Positions 8,107 through 20,929 are shown, counted from the first letter of the stretch. The stretch: 51,693 nucleotides of DNA from Burkholderiales bacterium (GCA_030833315.1 JAURHM010000018.1:1-51693); one strand, 5' to 3'. Translations and numbers: made by a program. The notes: a model not told the origin generated them from the letters alone.

Positions 8107-10491
8107 ATGAGCGGGAAAGAACTGGTTGTAGACCTCAGCGCGCTGCGCATGAGTGACGTGGGCCGGGTAGGCGGAAAAAACGCGTCACTGGGAGAAATGA
8201 TCAGCCAGCTCGCCGGTGCTGGAGTCAGGGTGCCTAGCGGTTTTGCCACCACTTCCGACGCTTATCGCCTGTTCCTTGCACACAACGGACTCGCCGAAAA
8301 TATTTCCAAACGGCTTTCCACGCTGAATGCCGATGATGTCAGCGCCTTGACCGCTGCGGGCCGTGAAATCCGTGAATGGATCATCGCGCAGCCCTTCAAT
8401 GATGAATTCCGCAAGGCGATCGAAGGCGCATACGAACCGTTGATCAAGGTTTCCGGTCCAGATGTTTCTTTTGCTGTGCGCTCTTCAGCAACGGCCGAAG
8501 ACTTGCCGGATGCCTCTTTCGCCGGTCAGCAGGAAACTTATCTCAATGTGCACGGGCTGGATAACCTGCTCGAAGCCATCAAACATGTTTTTGCCTCGCT
8601 CTACAACGACCGGGCCATTTCGTACAGGGTGCACAAAGGGTTTACGCACGACGAAGTAGCACTATCGGCTGCGGTGCAGCGTATGGTCCGCAGCGACAAG
8701 GGCTCCAGCGGCGTGATGTTCACTCTGGATACCGAATCCGGTTTTGACCAGGTGGTATTCATTACGTCGGCCTACGGCCTCGGTGAAACCGTGGTGCAGG
8801 GGCAGGTCAATCCTGACGAGTTCTATGTGTATAAGCGGGGGCTCAAAGAAGGTAAAAGCGCCATTCTGCGCCGGGGGCTTGGTTCCAAGGCGCTACGTAT
8901 GATCTTCACGGAGAACCGCCAGGCCGGTAAATCGGTTCAGACCATTGAAGTGCCTGAATCGGAACGCCGCAAATTTTCCATTACCGATGCTGAAGTAAAT
9001 GAGCTTGCTCGTTACGCCATGATTATTGAGGCGCATTACCAGCGTCCGATGGATATTGAGTGGGGCAAGGACGGTAATGACGGCAAGCTCTATATCCTCC
9101 AGGCACGTCCTGAAACGGTTAAGGCCAGCGAAAAAGTGGATACGCTGCGCCGCTATCGCCTCAAGGAACGCTCCGAAGTGCTGACCACAGGACGTGCGAT
9201 CGGTCAGCGAATCGGCAGCGGTCCGGTGCGCCTGATCAAGAGCGCGGCGGAAATGGATAGCGTCAAGGCAGGTGATGTGCTGGTCACCGACATGACGGAT
9301 CCGGACTGGGAGCCGGTGATGAAGCGGGCGGCAGCCATCGTCACCAATCGCGGAGGCAGGACCTGTCATGCCGCAATCATTGCCCGCGAACTGGGCATTC
9401 CTGCCGTCGTCGGCTGCGGAGATGCCACTGAGTTACTCAAAAACGGCAAGTCGGTGACGGTGTCCTGTGCCGAAGGCGACACCGGTTTTGTCTATCGCGG
9501 TGAACTGCAGACCGAAATCATCGATCTGTCGCTGTCGAGCATGCCCAAGTCTCCGGTGAAAATCACCATGAACGTCGGCAATCCCGAGCTGGCATTTGAA
9601 TTCCAGCGGTTGCCAAACGAAGGCGTAGGTCTGGCGCGGCTTGAATTCATCATTGCCCGGATGATCGGTGTGCACCCGAAAGCGGTATTGACCTATCCCG
9701 ACCTGAGTGCTGATCTCAAGCTGGCTGTTGAAGAACACAGTGCCGGTTATGCTGATCCGGTGAGCTTTTATGTCGAAAAGCTGGTCGAGGGTGTCGCGAC
9801 CCTGGGGGCAGCGTTTTGGCCCAAACCGGTGATTGTGCGGCTGTCCGACTTCAAATCCAATGAATACTCCAGCCTCACCGGCGGATCGCGTTACGAGCCG
9901 CACGAAGAAAACCCGATGCTCGGTTTCCGCGGCGCTTCACGCTATATCGCGGCATCGTTCCGCGACTGTTTCGAGCTGGAATGCCGGGCGATGAAAAAGG
10001 TCCGCGACGAAATGGGGCTCACCAACGTCGAAATCATGGTGCCTTTTGTGCGCACGATAGCCGAAGGCAAAAAAGTCATCGAACTTCTGGCCGAAAACGG
10101 CCTTGAGCGGGGCAAGAACGGATTACGCATCATCATGATGTGCGAGATTCCTTCGAACGCCATCCTTGCCGACCAGTTTCTTGAAATGTTTGACGGGTTC
10201 TCGATCGGTTCCAACGACATGACCCAGATGACGCTGGCCCTGGACCGCGACTCCGGGATCATTGCGGACGGCTTTGACGAGCGCGATCCGGCAGTCAAAC
10301 ACATGCTGCATCTGGCGATCGCCGCCTGCCGCAAGGCCAGGAAATACGTGGGGATCTGCGGGCAGGGGCCCTCGGATCATCCGGACCTTGCGGAGTGGCT
10401 GGTGCAGGAGGGCATTGAGAGCCTGTCACTGAATCCCGACACCGTTGTCGAGACCTGGCTGTATCTGGCCCGGGGCGGCAAGCAGGGCTGA
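8107..10491 (+). CDS. ppsA: Phosphoenolpyruvate synthase
   Basis: PpsA converts pyruvate, ATP and water into PEP, AMP and phosphate, feeding gluconeogenesis. The 794 residues show an N-terminal ATP-grasp domain ([34 protein letters not shown]), the phosphohistidine domain with [21 protein letters not shown] (His421) and the C-terminal PEP/pyruvate barrel ending in [15 protein letters not shown] at 8107 was chosen over 8080 because AAGGA lies at a good distance before it and because it numbers the catalytic His as 421, the same as in E. coli. Divergent ppsR regulates it. Confidence 0.97.
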   Translation: MSGKELVVDLSALRMSDVGRVGGKNASLGEMISQLAGAGVRVPSGFATTSDAYRLFLAHNGLAENISKRLSTLNADDVSALTAAGREIREWIIAQPFNDEFRKAIEGAYEPLIKVSGPDVSFAVRSSATAEDLPDASFAGQQETYLNVHGLDNLLEAIKHVFASLYNDRAISYRVHKGFTHDEVALSAAVQRMVRSDKGSSGVMFTLDTESGFDQVVFITSAYGLGETVVQGQVNPDEFYVYKRGLKEGKSAILRRGLGSKALRMIFTENRQAGKSVQTIEVPESERRKFSITDAEVNELARYAMIIEAHYQRPMDIEWGKDGNDGKLYILQARPETVKASEKVDTLRRYRLKERSEVLTTGRAIGQRIGSGPVRLIKSAAEMDSVKAGDVLVTDMTDPDWEPVMKRAAAIVTNRGGRTCHAAIIARELGIPAVVGCGDATELLKNGKSVTVSCAEGDTGFVYRGELQTEIIDLSLSSMPKSPVKITMNVGNPELAFEFQRLPNEGVGLARLEFIIARMIGVHPKAVLTYPDLSADLKLAVEEHSAGYADPVSFYVEKLVEGVATLGAAFWPKPVIVRLSDFKSNEYSSLTGGSRYEPHEENPMLGFRGASRYIAASFRDCFELECRAMKKVRDEMGLTNVEIMVPFVRTIAEGKKVIELLAENGLERGKNGLRIIMMCEIPSNAILADQFLEMFDGFSIGSNDMTQMTLALDRDSGIIADGFDERDPAVKHMLHLAIAACRKARKYVGICGQGPSDHPDLAEWLVQEGIESLSLNPDTVVETWLYLARGGKQG

Positions 10492-10500
10492 CGGCTTTGT

Positions 10501-10529
10501 TTGGCCGGTAGCCGGAATTGCGATAAAAT
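10501..10529 (+). promoter_or_regulatory. Candidate promoter of pyrG
   Basis: TTGGCC (10501-10506), 17 bases, then TAAAAT (10524-10529). The predicted start, near 10536, gives a short leader before the ATG at 10553. The motifs match four and five of six consensus bases. Confidence 0.45.
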
Positions 10530-10546
10530 AAGAAAACGTTGGCTAA

Positions 10547-12232
<1,686 letters not shown>

Positions 12233-12260
12233 GGCGCCTTACTATGAAAGTCTGCTCCCG

Positions 12261-13097
12261 ATGAAACTCTGCGGATTCGAGGCTGGTCTTGACCGGCCGT
12301 TTTTCCTGATTGCAGGGCCTTGCGTGATTGAATCACGCGAACTGGCTATGAACACAGCCGGCGAGCTGAAAACGATTTGCAGCGAACTCGGCATCCCCTT
12401 CATCTTCAAGGCTTCGTACGACAAAGCCAATCGCAGTTCGGCCAAATCTTTCCGTGGACTCGGCATGGACAAGGGACTCGAAATCCTCGCTGATGTGCGC
12501 AAAACGCTGGGAGTGCCGGTGTTGACTGACGTGCATGCGAGTGAGGATATCGCTCAGGTTGCCGCAACGGTTGACGTGCTGCAGACACCGGCTTTCCTGT
12601 GCCGGCAGACGGATTTCATTACTGCGGTAGCCTCCGCAGGCAAACCAGTGAACATCAAGAAGGGCCAGTTTTTGGCCCCGGGTGATATGGTGAACGTGGT
12701 TGACAAGGCACGTGCGGCCAGCGGGCAGGACAGCATCATGGTCTGCGAGCGCGGCGTCTCCTTCGGATACAACAACCTTGTTTCCGACATGCGCTCATTG
12801 ATGATTATGCGCAATACCGGATGTCCGGTGGTATTCGACGCGACGCACTCGGTGCAACTGCCCGGCGGGCAGGGCACCAGCAGCGGCGGGCAGCGCGAAT
12901 TCGTGCCGGTACTGGCTCGTGCGGCGGTTGCCAGTGGTATCGCAGGGCTGTTCATGGAAACTCATCCGCAGCCAGAAAAAGCGCTCTCGGACGGGCCCAA
13001 TGCCTGGCCGCTGAAGCACATGAAAGCGCTGTTGAAGGCGCTGGTGGCAATTGACTCCTTGGTCAAACGCGAAGGTTTCGCGGAAGACCGGCTTTAA
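12261..13097 (+). CDS. kdsA: 3-deoxy-8-phosphooctulonate synthase (Kdo-8-P synthase)
   Basis: KdsA condenses PEP with arabinose-5-phosphate to Kdo-8-phosphate, the precursor of the inner core sugar of lipopolysaccharide. The 278-residue TIM barrel shows [65 protein letters not shown] and [11 protein letters not shown]. The retained Asn in KKGQFL/ERG context fits a metal-independent enzyme, as is usual in proteobacteria, but this is an inference. It lies between pyrG and eno. Confidence 0.96.
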   Translation: MKLCGFEAGLDRPFFLIAGPCVIESRELAMNTAGELKTICSELGIPFIFKASYDKANRSSAKSFRGLGMDKGLEILADVRKTLGVPVLTDVHASEDIAQVAATVDVLQTPAFLCRQTDFITAVASAGKPVNIKKGQFLAPGDMVNVVDKARAASGQDSIMVCERGVSFGYNNLVSDMRSLMIMRNTGCPVVFDATHSVQLPGGQGTSSGGQREFVPVLARAAVASGIAGLFMETHPQPEKALSDGPNAWPLKHMKALLKALVAIDSLVKREGFAEDRL

Positions 13098-13113
13098 ACA
13101 AAAACCCATTTGA

Positions 13114-14418
<1,305 letters not shown>

Positions 14419-14451
14419 GTCCATTCCGATCCCGGGCCGCACGCTGTGACC

Positions 14452-14775
14452 ATGCGGCTGTTAGCCATCATTCTGGGCGCGCTGCTGCTGCTGATCCAGT
14501 ATCCGCTGTGGCTGGGTAAGGGGGGAATGCTGCGGATCTGGGAAATGGAGCGCCAGATCGAAGTGCAGCGCGAATCCAACAGCAAGCTCCAGGTGCGTAA
14601 TGCCGCATTGGACGCAGAGGTTCGGGATCTGAAGCAGGGGCTGGAGGCGGTTGAAGAGCGCGCCCGCAGCGAACTTGGCATGATCTGCAAAGACGAAATT
14701 TTCTTCCAGGTCCTGGAGAGCGACAGTGCAGCGGTCAAGCCTGCAACGCCCGCTCCGGCGACCGGATCCAAATAA
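14452..14775 (+). CDS. ftsB: Cell division protein FtsB
   Basis: FtsB is a small bitopic membrane protein that forms the FtsQLB complex and signals septal peptidoglycan synthesis. The 107-residue protein starts RLLAIILGALLLLIQYPLW, a single membrane segment (about 2-20), then the conserved WLGKGG, a coiled coil (about 30-75: leucine/charged heptads) and the ERARSELGMI motif near residue 70-80. The tail is rich in Ala/Pro/Thr. ATG at 14452 fits the family start better than GTG at 14446. Position after eno is the classic location. Confidence 0.93.
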   Translation: MRLLAIILGALLLLIQYPLWLGKGGMLRIWEMERQIEVQRESNSKLQVRNAALDAEVRDLKQGLEAVEERARSELGMICKDEIFFQVLESDSAAVKPATPAPATGSK

Positions 14776-14784
14776 CGGAAAGTC

Positions 14785-15636
14785 ATGAGCGCAATCATCA
14801 TCGACGGCACTGCGATCGCCAAGCAGGTGCTCGCAGAACAGAAAGTGATCGCAGGACAGCTGACGGCCCGCGGCAACACCCCTGGGCTTGCCGTGCTGCT
14901 GGTTGGCGATGATCCGGCTTCGGCGGTTTACGTACGGAGCAAAGAGCGCGCCTGCCGGGAAGCCGGCGTGCAGACTTTTGATACGCGCCTGCCGGCTGAT
15001 ACCAGCGAAGCCGATTTGCTCAAGCATGTTGATGCGCTGAATAACGACCCCAAGGTACACGGCATCCTGGTGCAGTTGCCCTTGCCGCGACACATCAATG
15101 CCGTGAAGATTCTGCAGCGCATCGCTGTCGAAAAAGATGTTGACGGTTTCAACTGGCGCAATCTGGGCGCTTTGTTGGACGGGCATCCTGCCTTAGCGCC
15201 TTGTACTCCTTCAGGCAGCATGATTCTTCTGGATCGGTCCGGAGTGCCGGTTGCCGGCAAACACGCCGTGGTTTTGGGCCGCAGCAGTATTGTCGGAAAG
15301 CCTGCGGCACTGATGCTTCTGGAGCGCAATGCAACGGTGACTGTTTGTCACTCTCGCACCACGGATCTGCCAGCCATTACGAGGCAAGCGGACATCCTGC
15401 TTTGCGCCATCGGCAAACCGAAAATGATCGGTCCGGACATGATCAAATCCGGCGCCGCCATCATTGATGTCGGCATCAATCGACTGCCGGATGGCAAACT
15501 GTGCGGGGATGTCGATTTTGAAGCGGTAAAGGAAAAAGCCGGTTGGATTACTCCCGTCCCGGGCGGCGTCGGGCCGATGACCGTAGCCATGGTGATTGCC
15601 AATGTGGTCAGTGCTGCAAGGCGTTCTACGGGTTAA
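14785..15636 (+). CDS. folD: Bifunctional methylenetetrahydrofolate dehydrogenase/cyclohydrolase
   Basis: FolD oxidises 5,10-methylene-THF to methenyl-THF with NADP and hydrolyses it to 10-formyl-THF. The 283 residues show LAVLLVGDDPASAVYVRSKERAC (with the catalytic Tyr/Lys region YVRSK), HGILVQLPLPRHI, DVDGF, PCTPSG, GRSSIVGKPAALML (nucleotide site) and the ending PVPGGVGPMTVAM. It begins nine bases after ftsB ends, so probably shares a transcript. Confidence 0.97.
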   Translation: MSAIIIDGTAIAKQVLAEQKVIAGQLTARGNTPGLAVLLVGDDPASAVYVRSKERACREAGVQTFDTRLPADTSEADLLKHVDALNNDPKVHGILVQLPLPRHINAVKILQRIAVEKDVDGFNWRNLGALLDGHPALAPCTPSGSMILLDRSGVPVAGKHAVVLGRSSIVGKPAALMLLERNATVTVCHSRTTDLPAITRQADILLCAIGKPKMIGPDMIKSGAAIIDVGINRLPDGKLCGDVDFEAVKEKAGWITPVPGGVGPMTVAMVIANVVSAARRSTG

Positions 15637-15656
15637 GATTTCCGAATCTCTGCTGT

Positions 15657-15791
15657 TCAGCAGGAAAAAGTGTTGGCAAACCCGAGCAGCAGTTCGGGGC
15701 TAAGGTAGCCGCGGAAAGTTGAAAATGTAAGGCCTGCGGCCAGGATGGCCAGCACAATCCACACCAGCATTTTTCTTCGAGTCTGCGTCAT
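15657..15791 (-). CDS. Small single-pass membrane protein, 44 residues
   Basis: A minus-strand reading frame in the folD downstream gap. ATG at 15791-15789 is preceded by AGGGG at a suitable distance. The product has a positively charged start (TQTRRK), one hydrophobic helix (about 8-24) and a tail with RGYLSPELLLGFAN and a terminal Cys. The positive N-terminus predicts N-in topology with the tail in the periplasm. I recall similar tiny proteins with a Y-L-[SN]-P-E motif in betaproteobacteria but cannot name a family. It is convergent with folD (20 bases apart) and divergent from the large flavoprotein gene. Confidence 0.55.
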   Translation of the reverse strand: MTQTRRKMLVWIVLAILAAGLTFSTFRGYLSPELLLGFANTFSC

Positions 15792-15898
15792 CACGGATTG
15801 AAATCCCCTGAGCATCTGATTATTGCATAACGCACCTTATGTTATTGCTTCCAGCGCTATGCAAATAACCATTTGCGACAAGCCATGGACACCGCAAT

Positions 15899-15907
15899 TG
15901 ATATAAT
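15899..15907 (+). promoter_or_regulatory. Extended -10 promoter of the fused flavoprotein gene
   Basis: TGATATAAT: a perfect -10 hexamer (15902-15907) with the TGn extension, 27 bases before the GTG start at 15935. No good -35 box stands at the usual distance, which is common for extended -10 promoters. The predicted leader is about 20 bases. Confidence 0.5.
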
Positions 15908-15934
15908 TTCTCTTTACCCTCAGACCGAGATCCC

Positions 15935-18900
15935 GTGAATCATGTTGCGCCCCTGAAGTTCGGCTTTTCCTTCGACGATTTTTACCATCGCGATGGTCTG
16001 CTTCGTCTGGATCAGGTCTTTCTGAAAGAACTGCAGCAGGTCGATGCGTCTGTCCATGACCGACTGATTGCGGCGCGTGCGAGCGCTGAACCCCTTGCTG
16101 CGAAGGAAGAATCCGCATTGCTGCTGGCCATTGCGCCGCATCTTGATGATTTCATCGGGCAATTGTTCGGTATTGCAACTGATGTTGCCGATTTGTCGGC
16201 GCAGCATCACAAGCTGGCACCGCTCTATAGCGTCAAGCGTCTGTTCGTGCAGCGCAAAGCCATGCACAAATACAAACCTGATGCCGCAGCCGGTATTGAT
16301 GGCGAGGCAGTGGGCAGTGCCCTGGAAAAACTGTTTGGTGAACCGCTGACTGAAATGGTTTTTTCCCGTCACGTCACAAAATGGCAACTGGATGAGGCAG
16401 GAAATGCGGATGCACTGGAACTCGCACTGCAATACGCGGCCTGGGCATCCCATACCGAAGCCGGACATGCCCGGCACAGTGACGGTGTGCTGTTCAAGTC
16501 GCCGCACAAACTGGATTTCCAGAACCTGGTTCCATCCCGTACCACGACGGCCAAAGGATATACCGAGCACCGGTTTGACGTATCCCGTCTGCGCCAGCGC
16601 GCCGGGTTCAAGCTGACGGACAAAGGCACCGATCTGACCGGCGCCCTGGATGAAGCCAACTACTGCATCTGGTGTCACGAACAGGGCAAGGATTCCTGTT
16701 CGAAGGGCTTGAAGGAGAAGGGTGCCAGCGGTCGCGGTGCGCAATCGTTCAAGAAGTCACCCTTCGGCATCACGCTGGCCGGTTGTCCGCTCGAAGAAAA
16801 GATTTCGGAATTTCACAAGGCCAAGACCGAAGGTCTGGCCATCGGCGCGCTGGCGATCATCACTGTCGACAATCCAATGGCGGCAGCAACCGGTCACCGT
16901 ATTTGCAATGATTGCATGAAGTCCTGCATTTACCAGAAGCAGGAACCGGTTAATATCCCGCAAGCGGAAACGCGCACGCTCAAAGACGTGCTCGAACTGC
17001 CCTGGGGCTTTGAAATCTACAGCCTGCTGACGCGCTGGAATCCGTTGAACCTGCGCAATCCTTATCCCAAGGCGCCGTCCGGAAAACGGATCATGGTTGC
17101 CGGTATGGGACCGGCAGGGTTTTCGCTGGCGCATTTCCTGATGAACGACGGCCACAGGGTTGTCGGCATCGACGGCCTGAAAATCGAGCCGCTTCCGCCG
17201 GCGCTGTCCGGCGTTGATGCTGCGGGCAGGCGCGTGACCTTCCAGCCGATCCGCGATATCAAGGAGCTGTATGAATCGCTGGACACGCGGGCAATGGCCG
17301 GTTTCGGTGGCGTTGCCGAATACGGCATCACCGTACGCTGGGATAAAAACTTCCTTAAAATCATAAGGTTACTGCTGGAGCGCCGTGAGCAGTTCTCACT
17401 CTTTGGTGGCGTGCGTTTCGGTGGTACGGTCACGGCAGAAGACGCATTCGCACTCGGTTTTGATCACATTGCGCTCGCCATTGGCGCGGGCCGTCCGACG
17501 GTGCTCGATATGCCCAACGGATTGGCGCGCGGTGTGCGCACCGCTTCGGATTTCCTGATGGCGCTGCAGCTGACCGGTGCAGCCAAAGACGATTCCATTG
17601 CCAATATGCAGCTGCGTTTGCCGGTGGTCGTCATTGGCGGCGGATTGACGGCAATCGATACGGCAACTGAATCGCTGGCCTATTACCCGTTGCAGGTCGA
17701 GAAATTTCTCAAGCGTCATGAAATGCTGGTTGCCAAGCTGGGTGAAGCCGGTGCGCGCATCAATTGGTCGCCGGAAGAACGCGGCATTGCCGAAGAGTTC
17801 ATTACCCATGCCCGAGCCATCCGCGCGGAGCGCGCAGCGGCAGCGAAGGAAGGCCGTGAGGCGCGTGTTCTGCAACTGCTGCAGTCCTGGGGCGGTGCAA
17901 CCATTGCTTACCGCAAGCGCATGGTCGACAGCCCGTCCTACACGCTGAATCACGAAGAAATCGACAAGGCGCTGGAAGAAGGTATTACCTTCGCCGAATG
18001 TCTGACGCCGCTCGCGGTTGAAACCGACGTGTATGGCCATGCCAGCGGACTCAAGGTGGCGGTGCAGGCCAAGGGAGAGGATGGTGAATGGCGGGATACG
18101 GGGCAGACCGTGATGCCTGCAAAAGCCGTGCTGATTGCCGCCGGCACCCAGCCGAATACAGTGTTGGCGCGTGAAGATGCCGATCATTTTGTGCTCGACG
18201 GCCGTTATTTCCGTGCCTGTGATGAAAACGGTCAACCCATCGCGGCTGAAAAATCCATTTCCAAACCCAACGCGATCAATGTACTGCTGTCAAAGCGCGA
18301 TGATGGCCGCTGCATCAGCTTTTTCGGTGATGTGCATCCATCGTTCTTCGGTAACGTTGTTAAAGCAGTCGGCAGTGCGAAGCAGGGCTATCCGGTCGTG
18401 AGCAAGGTGCTGGAAAAAATCCAGCCCGCGGCGGAAACCGATGACGCCGGCTTCCTGGCCAGGCTGCAGGGTGAACTACGCGCCACGGTGCACGAGGTTA
18501 AACGCCTGACGCCGACGATCGTTGAAGTGATCATCAAGGCGCCGCTGGCGGCGCGACGTTTTCAGCCAGGACAATTCTATCGCCTGCAGAATTTCGAGGC
18601 TTGCGCCCAGAAGTCAAAGGGCAGCACCCTGGCGATGGAGGGTCTGGCACTGACAGGGGCCTGGGTAGACCGGGGAAAAGGATTGCTGTCGACCATCGTT
18701 CTGGAAATGGGCGGCTCCAGCAGTCTGTGCATGGAACTCAAGCCCGGTGAGCCGGTGATCCTGATGGGGCCTACCGGCGCGCCGACCGAGATCACCTCGG
18801 GTGAAACCGTCGTGCTGGTCGGCGGCGGTCTGGGCAATGCCGTGCTGTTTTCCATCGGCCAGGCGATGCGTAAGGCCGGTAGCAAGGTGCTTTATTTTGC

Positions 18901-19432
18901 CGGCTACAAATCGATGGCCGACCGTTACCACGTTGAGAATATCGAAGCTGCCAGTGACGTGGTGATCTGGTGCTGCGACGAAAAACCCGGCTTCAAACCT
19001 TCACGGCCTTCTGACTGCACCTTCGTTGGCAATATCGTGCAGGCAATGCGGAGTTATGCTTCCGGTGAGCTCGGCGAGCAGACGATTGTCTTCAGTGATG
19101 CCGACCGCATCATTGCCATCGGTTCGGACAAAATGATGGCTGCGGTTGCCCGGGCCCGGCATGAAATTCTCAAGCCGCATCTGAAGAAATGTCATCACGC
19201 CGTCGGTTCGATCAACTCGCCGATGCAGTGCATGATGAAAGAGATCTGCGCGCAATGCCTGCAACCGCATGTTGACCCCAAGACCGGCAGGAGGAGTTAT
19301 GTGTTCTCCTGCTTCAATCAGGATCAGGAACTGGATCATGTTGACTGGCCGGCGCTGGACCAGCGGCTTAAGCAGAACTCGACACAGGAAAAGCTGACGG
19401 CGGCCTGGTTGCGCCACTGCCTGACGAAGTAA
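15935..19432 (+). CDS. Fused iron-sulfur flavoprotein, GltD/NfnB-like plus PyrK/NfnA-like
   Basis: A 1165-residue cytoplasmic protein without signal peptide. Residues 1-230 are a region I do not recognise. Residues 240-335 hold cysteines for up to two [4Fe-4S] clusters (C244, C247, C255, C284; C324, C327, C331). A GltD-type module follows: FAD-binding AGMGPAGFSLAHF (389-401) and NAD(P)-binding VVIGGGLTAIDTATE (565-579). From about 845 comes a ferredoxin-reductase domain like PyrK: RRFQPGQFYRLQNF (874-887), LVGGGLGNAVLF (961-972), and a cysteine group at the end (C1099, C1105, C1108, C1126) like the PyrK [2Fe-2S] site but spaced CX5C instead of CX4C. The same two halves make up the bifurcating transhydrogenase NfnAB as separate subunits. 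I infer electron transfer between NAD(P)H and an iron-sulfur partner; the true substrate is unknown. GTG start, strong promoter upstream, own terminator: a single-gene unit. Confidence 0.75.
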   Translation: MNHVAPLKFGFSFDDFYHRDGLLRLDQVFLKELQQVDASVHDRLIAARASAEPLAAKEESALLLAIAPHLDDFIGQLFGIATDVADLSAQHHKLAPLYSVKRLFVQRKAMHKYKPDAAAGIDGEAVGSALEKLFGEPLTEMVFSRHVTKWQLDEAGNADALELALQYAAWASHTEAGHARHSDGVLFKSPHKLDFQNLVPSRTTTAKGYTEHRFDVSRLRQRAGFKLTDKGTDLTGALDEANYCIWCHEQGKDSCSKGLKEKGASGRGAQSFKKSPFGITLAGCPLEEKISEFHKAKTEGLAIGALAIITVDNPMAAATGHRICNDCMKSCIYQKQEPVNIPQAETRTLKDVLELPWGFEIYSLLTRWNPLNLRNPYPKAPSGKRIMVAGMGPAGFSLAHFLMNDGHRVVGIDGLKIEPLPPALSGVDAAGRRVTFQPIRDIKELYESLDTRAMAGFGGVAEYGITVRWDKNFLKIIRLLLERREQFSLFGGVRFGGTVTAEDAFALGFDHIALAIGAGRPTVLDMPNGLARGVRTASDFLMALQLTGAAKDDSIANMQLRLPVVVIGGGLTAIDTATESLAYYPLQVEKFLKRHEMLVAKLGEAGARINWSPEERGIAEEFITHARAIRAERAAAAKEGREARVLQLLQSWGGATIAYRKRMVDSPSYTLNHEEIDKALEEGITFAECLTPLAVETDVYGHASGLKVAVQAKGEDGEWRDTGQTVMPAKAVLIAAGTQPNTVLAREDADHFVLDGRYFRACDENGQPIAAEKSISKPNAINVLLSKRDDGRCISFFGDVHPSFFGNVVKAVGSAKQGYPVVSKVLEKIQPAAETDDAGFLARLQGELRATVHEVKRLTPTIVEVIIKAPLAARRFQPGQFYRLQNFEACAQKSKGSTLAMEGLALTGAWVDRGKGLLSTIVLEMGGSSSLCMELKPGEPVILMGPTGAPTEITSGETVVLVGGGLGNAVLFSIGQAMRKAGSKVLYFAGYKSMADRYHVENIEAASDVVIWCCDEKPGFKPSRPSDCTFVGNIVQAMRSYASGELGEQTIVFSDADRIIAIGSDKMMAAVARARHEILKPHLKKCHHAVGSINSPMQCMMKEICAQCLQPHVDPKTGRRSYVFSCFNQDQELDHVDWPALDQRLKQNSTQEKLTAAWLRHCLTK

Positions 19433-19441
19433 TCCCAGCGG

Positions 19442-19479
19442 CAATAAAAACGGACAGCCGAGGCTGTCCGTTTTTATTG
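19442..19479. terminator. Bidirectional intrinsic terminator
   Basis: CAATAAAAACGGACAGC (19442-19458) and GCTGTCCGTTTTTATTG (19463-19479) form a perfect 17-bp stem with a CGAG loop; a GC-rich core is flanked by A and T runs. It lies between the convergent flavoprotein and aminotransferase genes and can serve both. Confidence 0.9.
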
Positions 19480-19490
19480 GAAGTTCCTTA

Positions 19491-19505
19491 ATAAGTTATT
19501 GTTTA
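19491..19505 (+). repeat. Intergenic AT-rich element, divergent copy 4
   Basis: ATAAGTTATTGTTTA matches the ATAAGTWWTTGTTTW pattern shared with 4137-4151, 38597-38611 and 46181-46195 (12 of 15 identical to the 46181 copy). It lies between the terminator and the aminotransferase stop. Confidence 0.3.
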
Positions 19506-19515
19506 TAAATGGCTT

Positions 19516-20847
19516 TTAGCCATCCCGTCCAACCTCGCGCAGCGCAACGGCCAATGTGCCTGCCAGTTCATCGATCTGCGCCTTGCTGATGATCAGCGGC
19601 GGCGACAGGGCGATGATGTCGCCGGTGGTGCGGATCAACACACCTTTTTCATAACACTTGAGGAAGGTTTCGAAGGCGCGCGCAGTCGGCGCACCGGGGC
19701 GCGGCTCAAGTTCAATGCCGGCAACCATGCCCATATTGCGCACGTCGATGACATTGGGCATTTCGCGCAGCGACTGCACGGCCTGCTCGAAGTAAGGTGC
19801 CAGTTCCTGACCACGCTGGAACAGACCTTCTTCTTCGAAGGTATCCAGACTGGCCAGTGCCGCGGCCGTTGCCAGCGGATGACCGGAATAGGTGTAGCCG
19901 TGGAACAGTTCAACCATCCCGGCCGGTGCATTGTTGACCACGGTTTCATAAATGTCGCGGCGCACGATGACCGCGCCCATCGGCACGGTGCCGTTGGTCA
20001 GGCCTTTGGCGACGATCATCATGTCCGGCACCACACCGGCCGCTTCAGCGGCAAAGCAGGGGCCGGTGCGGCCGAAGCCGGTGATGACTTCATCGAATAT
20101 CAGAAGCAGGCCGTATTTGTCGCAGATCTGGCGCAGGCGTTGGAGATAACCCTTGGGCGGCACCAGCACGCCGGTGGAACCGGAGAGCGGTTCGACGATT
20201 ATTGCGGCGATATTGCTGGCATCGTGCAGCGGCACGATACGTGTTTCGAGTTCATCGGCGAGATGCGCGCCCCAGGCCGGCTGGCCGCGGCTGAACGCGT
20301 TTTCCTTGAGATTGTGCGTATGCCCCATGTGATCCACACGGAACAGCATGTTGCCGTAGGCTTTGCGATTGGCCGGAATGCCGCCGACGGAAATGCCGCC
20401 GAAGCCGGCGCCGTGATAACCGCGTTCACGACCGATCAGTACATTGCGGTGACCTTCGCCGCGCGCACGGTGGTAGGCGAGGGCAATTTTCAGCGCGGTG
20501 TCCACGCCCTCCGAACCCGAGTTGCAATAAAACACATGATCAAGGTCGCCGGGTGCCATCGCTGCCAGGCGTTCGGCGACGTGGAAAGCATCGGGATGTC
20601 CCATCTGGAACGCCGGTGCGTAATCCATCGTGGCGACCTGTTTCTGGATGGCTTCGACGATGCGCGGGCGGCAATGACCGGCATTGACGCACCACAGGCC
20701 TGACGTGCCGTCGAGAATCTGCCGTCCGTCATCAGTGGAGTAATGCATGTCCTTCGCGGCCACCAGCATGCGCGGCGCCTGCTTGAAGGCGCGGTTGGCG
20801 GTGAAGGGCATCCAGTAGGAGTCGAGTTTTGTGTCTCGTGCAGTCAT
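19516..20847 (-). CDS. Omega-amino acid:pyruvate class III aminotransferase
   Basis: A PLP-dependent class III transaminase of 443 residues. It shows the YWMPFTANRAFK start typical of beta-alanine/omega-amino acid:pyruvate transaminases, CNSGSEGVDTALK (PLP phosphate site), GYHGAGFGG, the Asp in IFDEVITGFGRTG (Asp252) and the Schiff-base Lys281 in VAKGLTNG. Likely substrates are beta-alanine, omega-amino acids or polyamine-derived amines, with pyruvate as acceptor; the exact one cannot be read from the sequence. It diverges from the ABC transporter gene; no regulator gene is adjacent. Confidence 0.85.
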   Translation of the reverse strand: MTARDTKLDSYWMPFTANRAFKQAPRMLVAAKDMHYSTDDGRQILDGTSGLWCVNAGHCRPRIVEAIQKQVATMDYAPAFQMGHPDAFHVAERLAAMAPGDLDHVFYCNSGSEGVDTALKIALAYHRARGEGHRNVLIGRERGYHGAGFGGISVGGIPANRKAYGNMLFRVDHMGHTHNLKENAFSRGQPAWGAHLADELETRIVPLHDASNIAAIIVEPLSGSTGVLVPPKGYLQRLRQICDKYGLLLIFDEVITGFGRTGPCFAAEAAGVVPDMMIVAKGLTNGTVPMGAVIVRRDIYETVVNNAPAGMVELFHGYTYSGHPLATAAALASLDTFEEEGLFQRGQELAPYFEQAVQSLREMPNVIDVRNMGMVAGIELEPRPGAPTARAFETFLKCYEKGVLIRTTGDIIALSPPLIISKAQIDELAGTLAVALREVGRDG

Positions 20848-20929
20848 GGCAGTTCCAGAGCGATTTTGATATGCAGCGCCTGTGCGTTCAGCGCGGCGGA
20901 TTAAGGGGCCATGCTACCATCTTCGCGCC

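Noticed and set aside
15935-19432. Glutamate synthase small subunit as the name for the flavoprotein
   Set aside because: The length is more than twice that of GltD, no gltB is adjacent, and the C-terminal PyrK-like half is not part of GltD.
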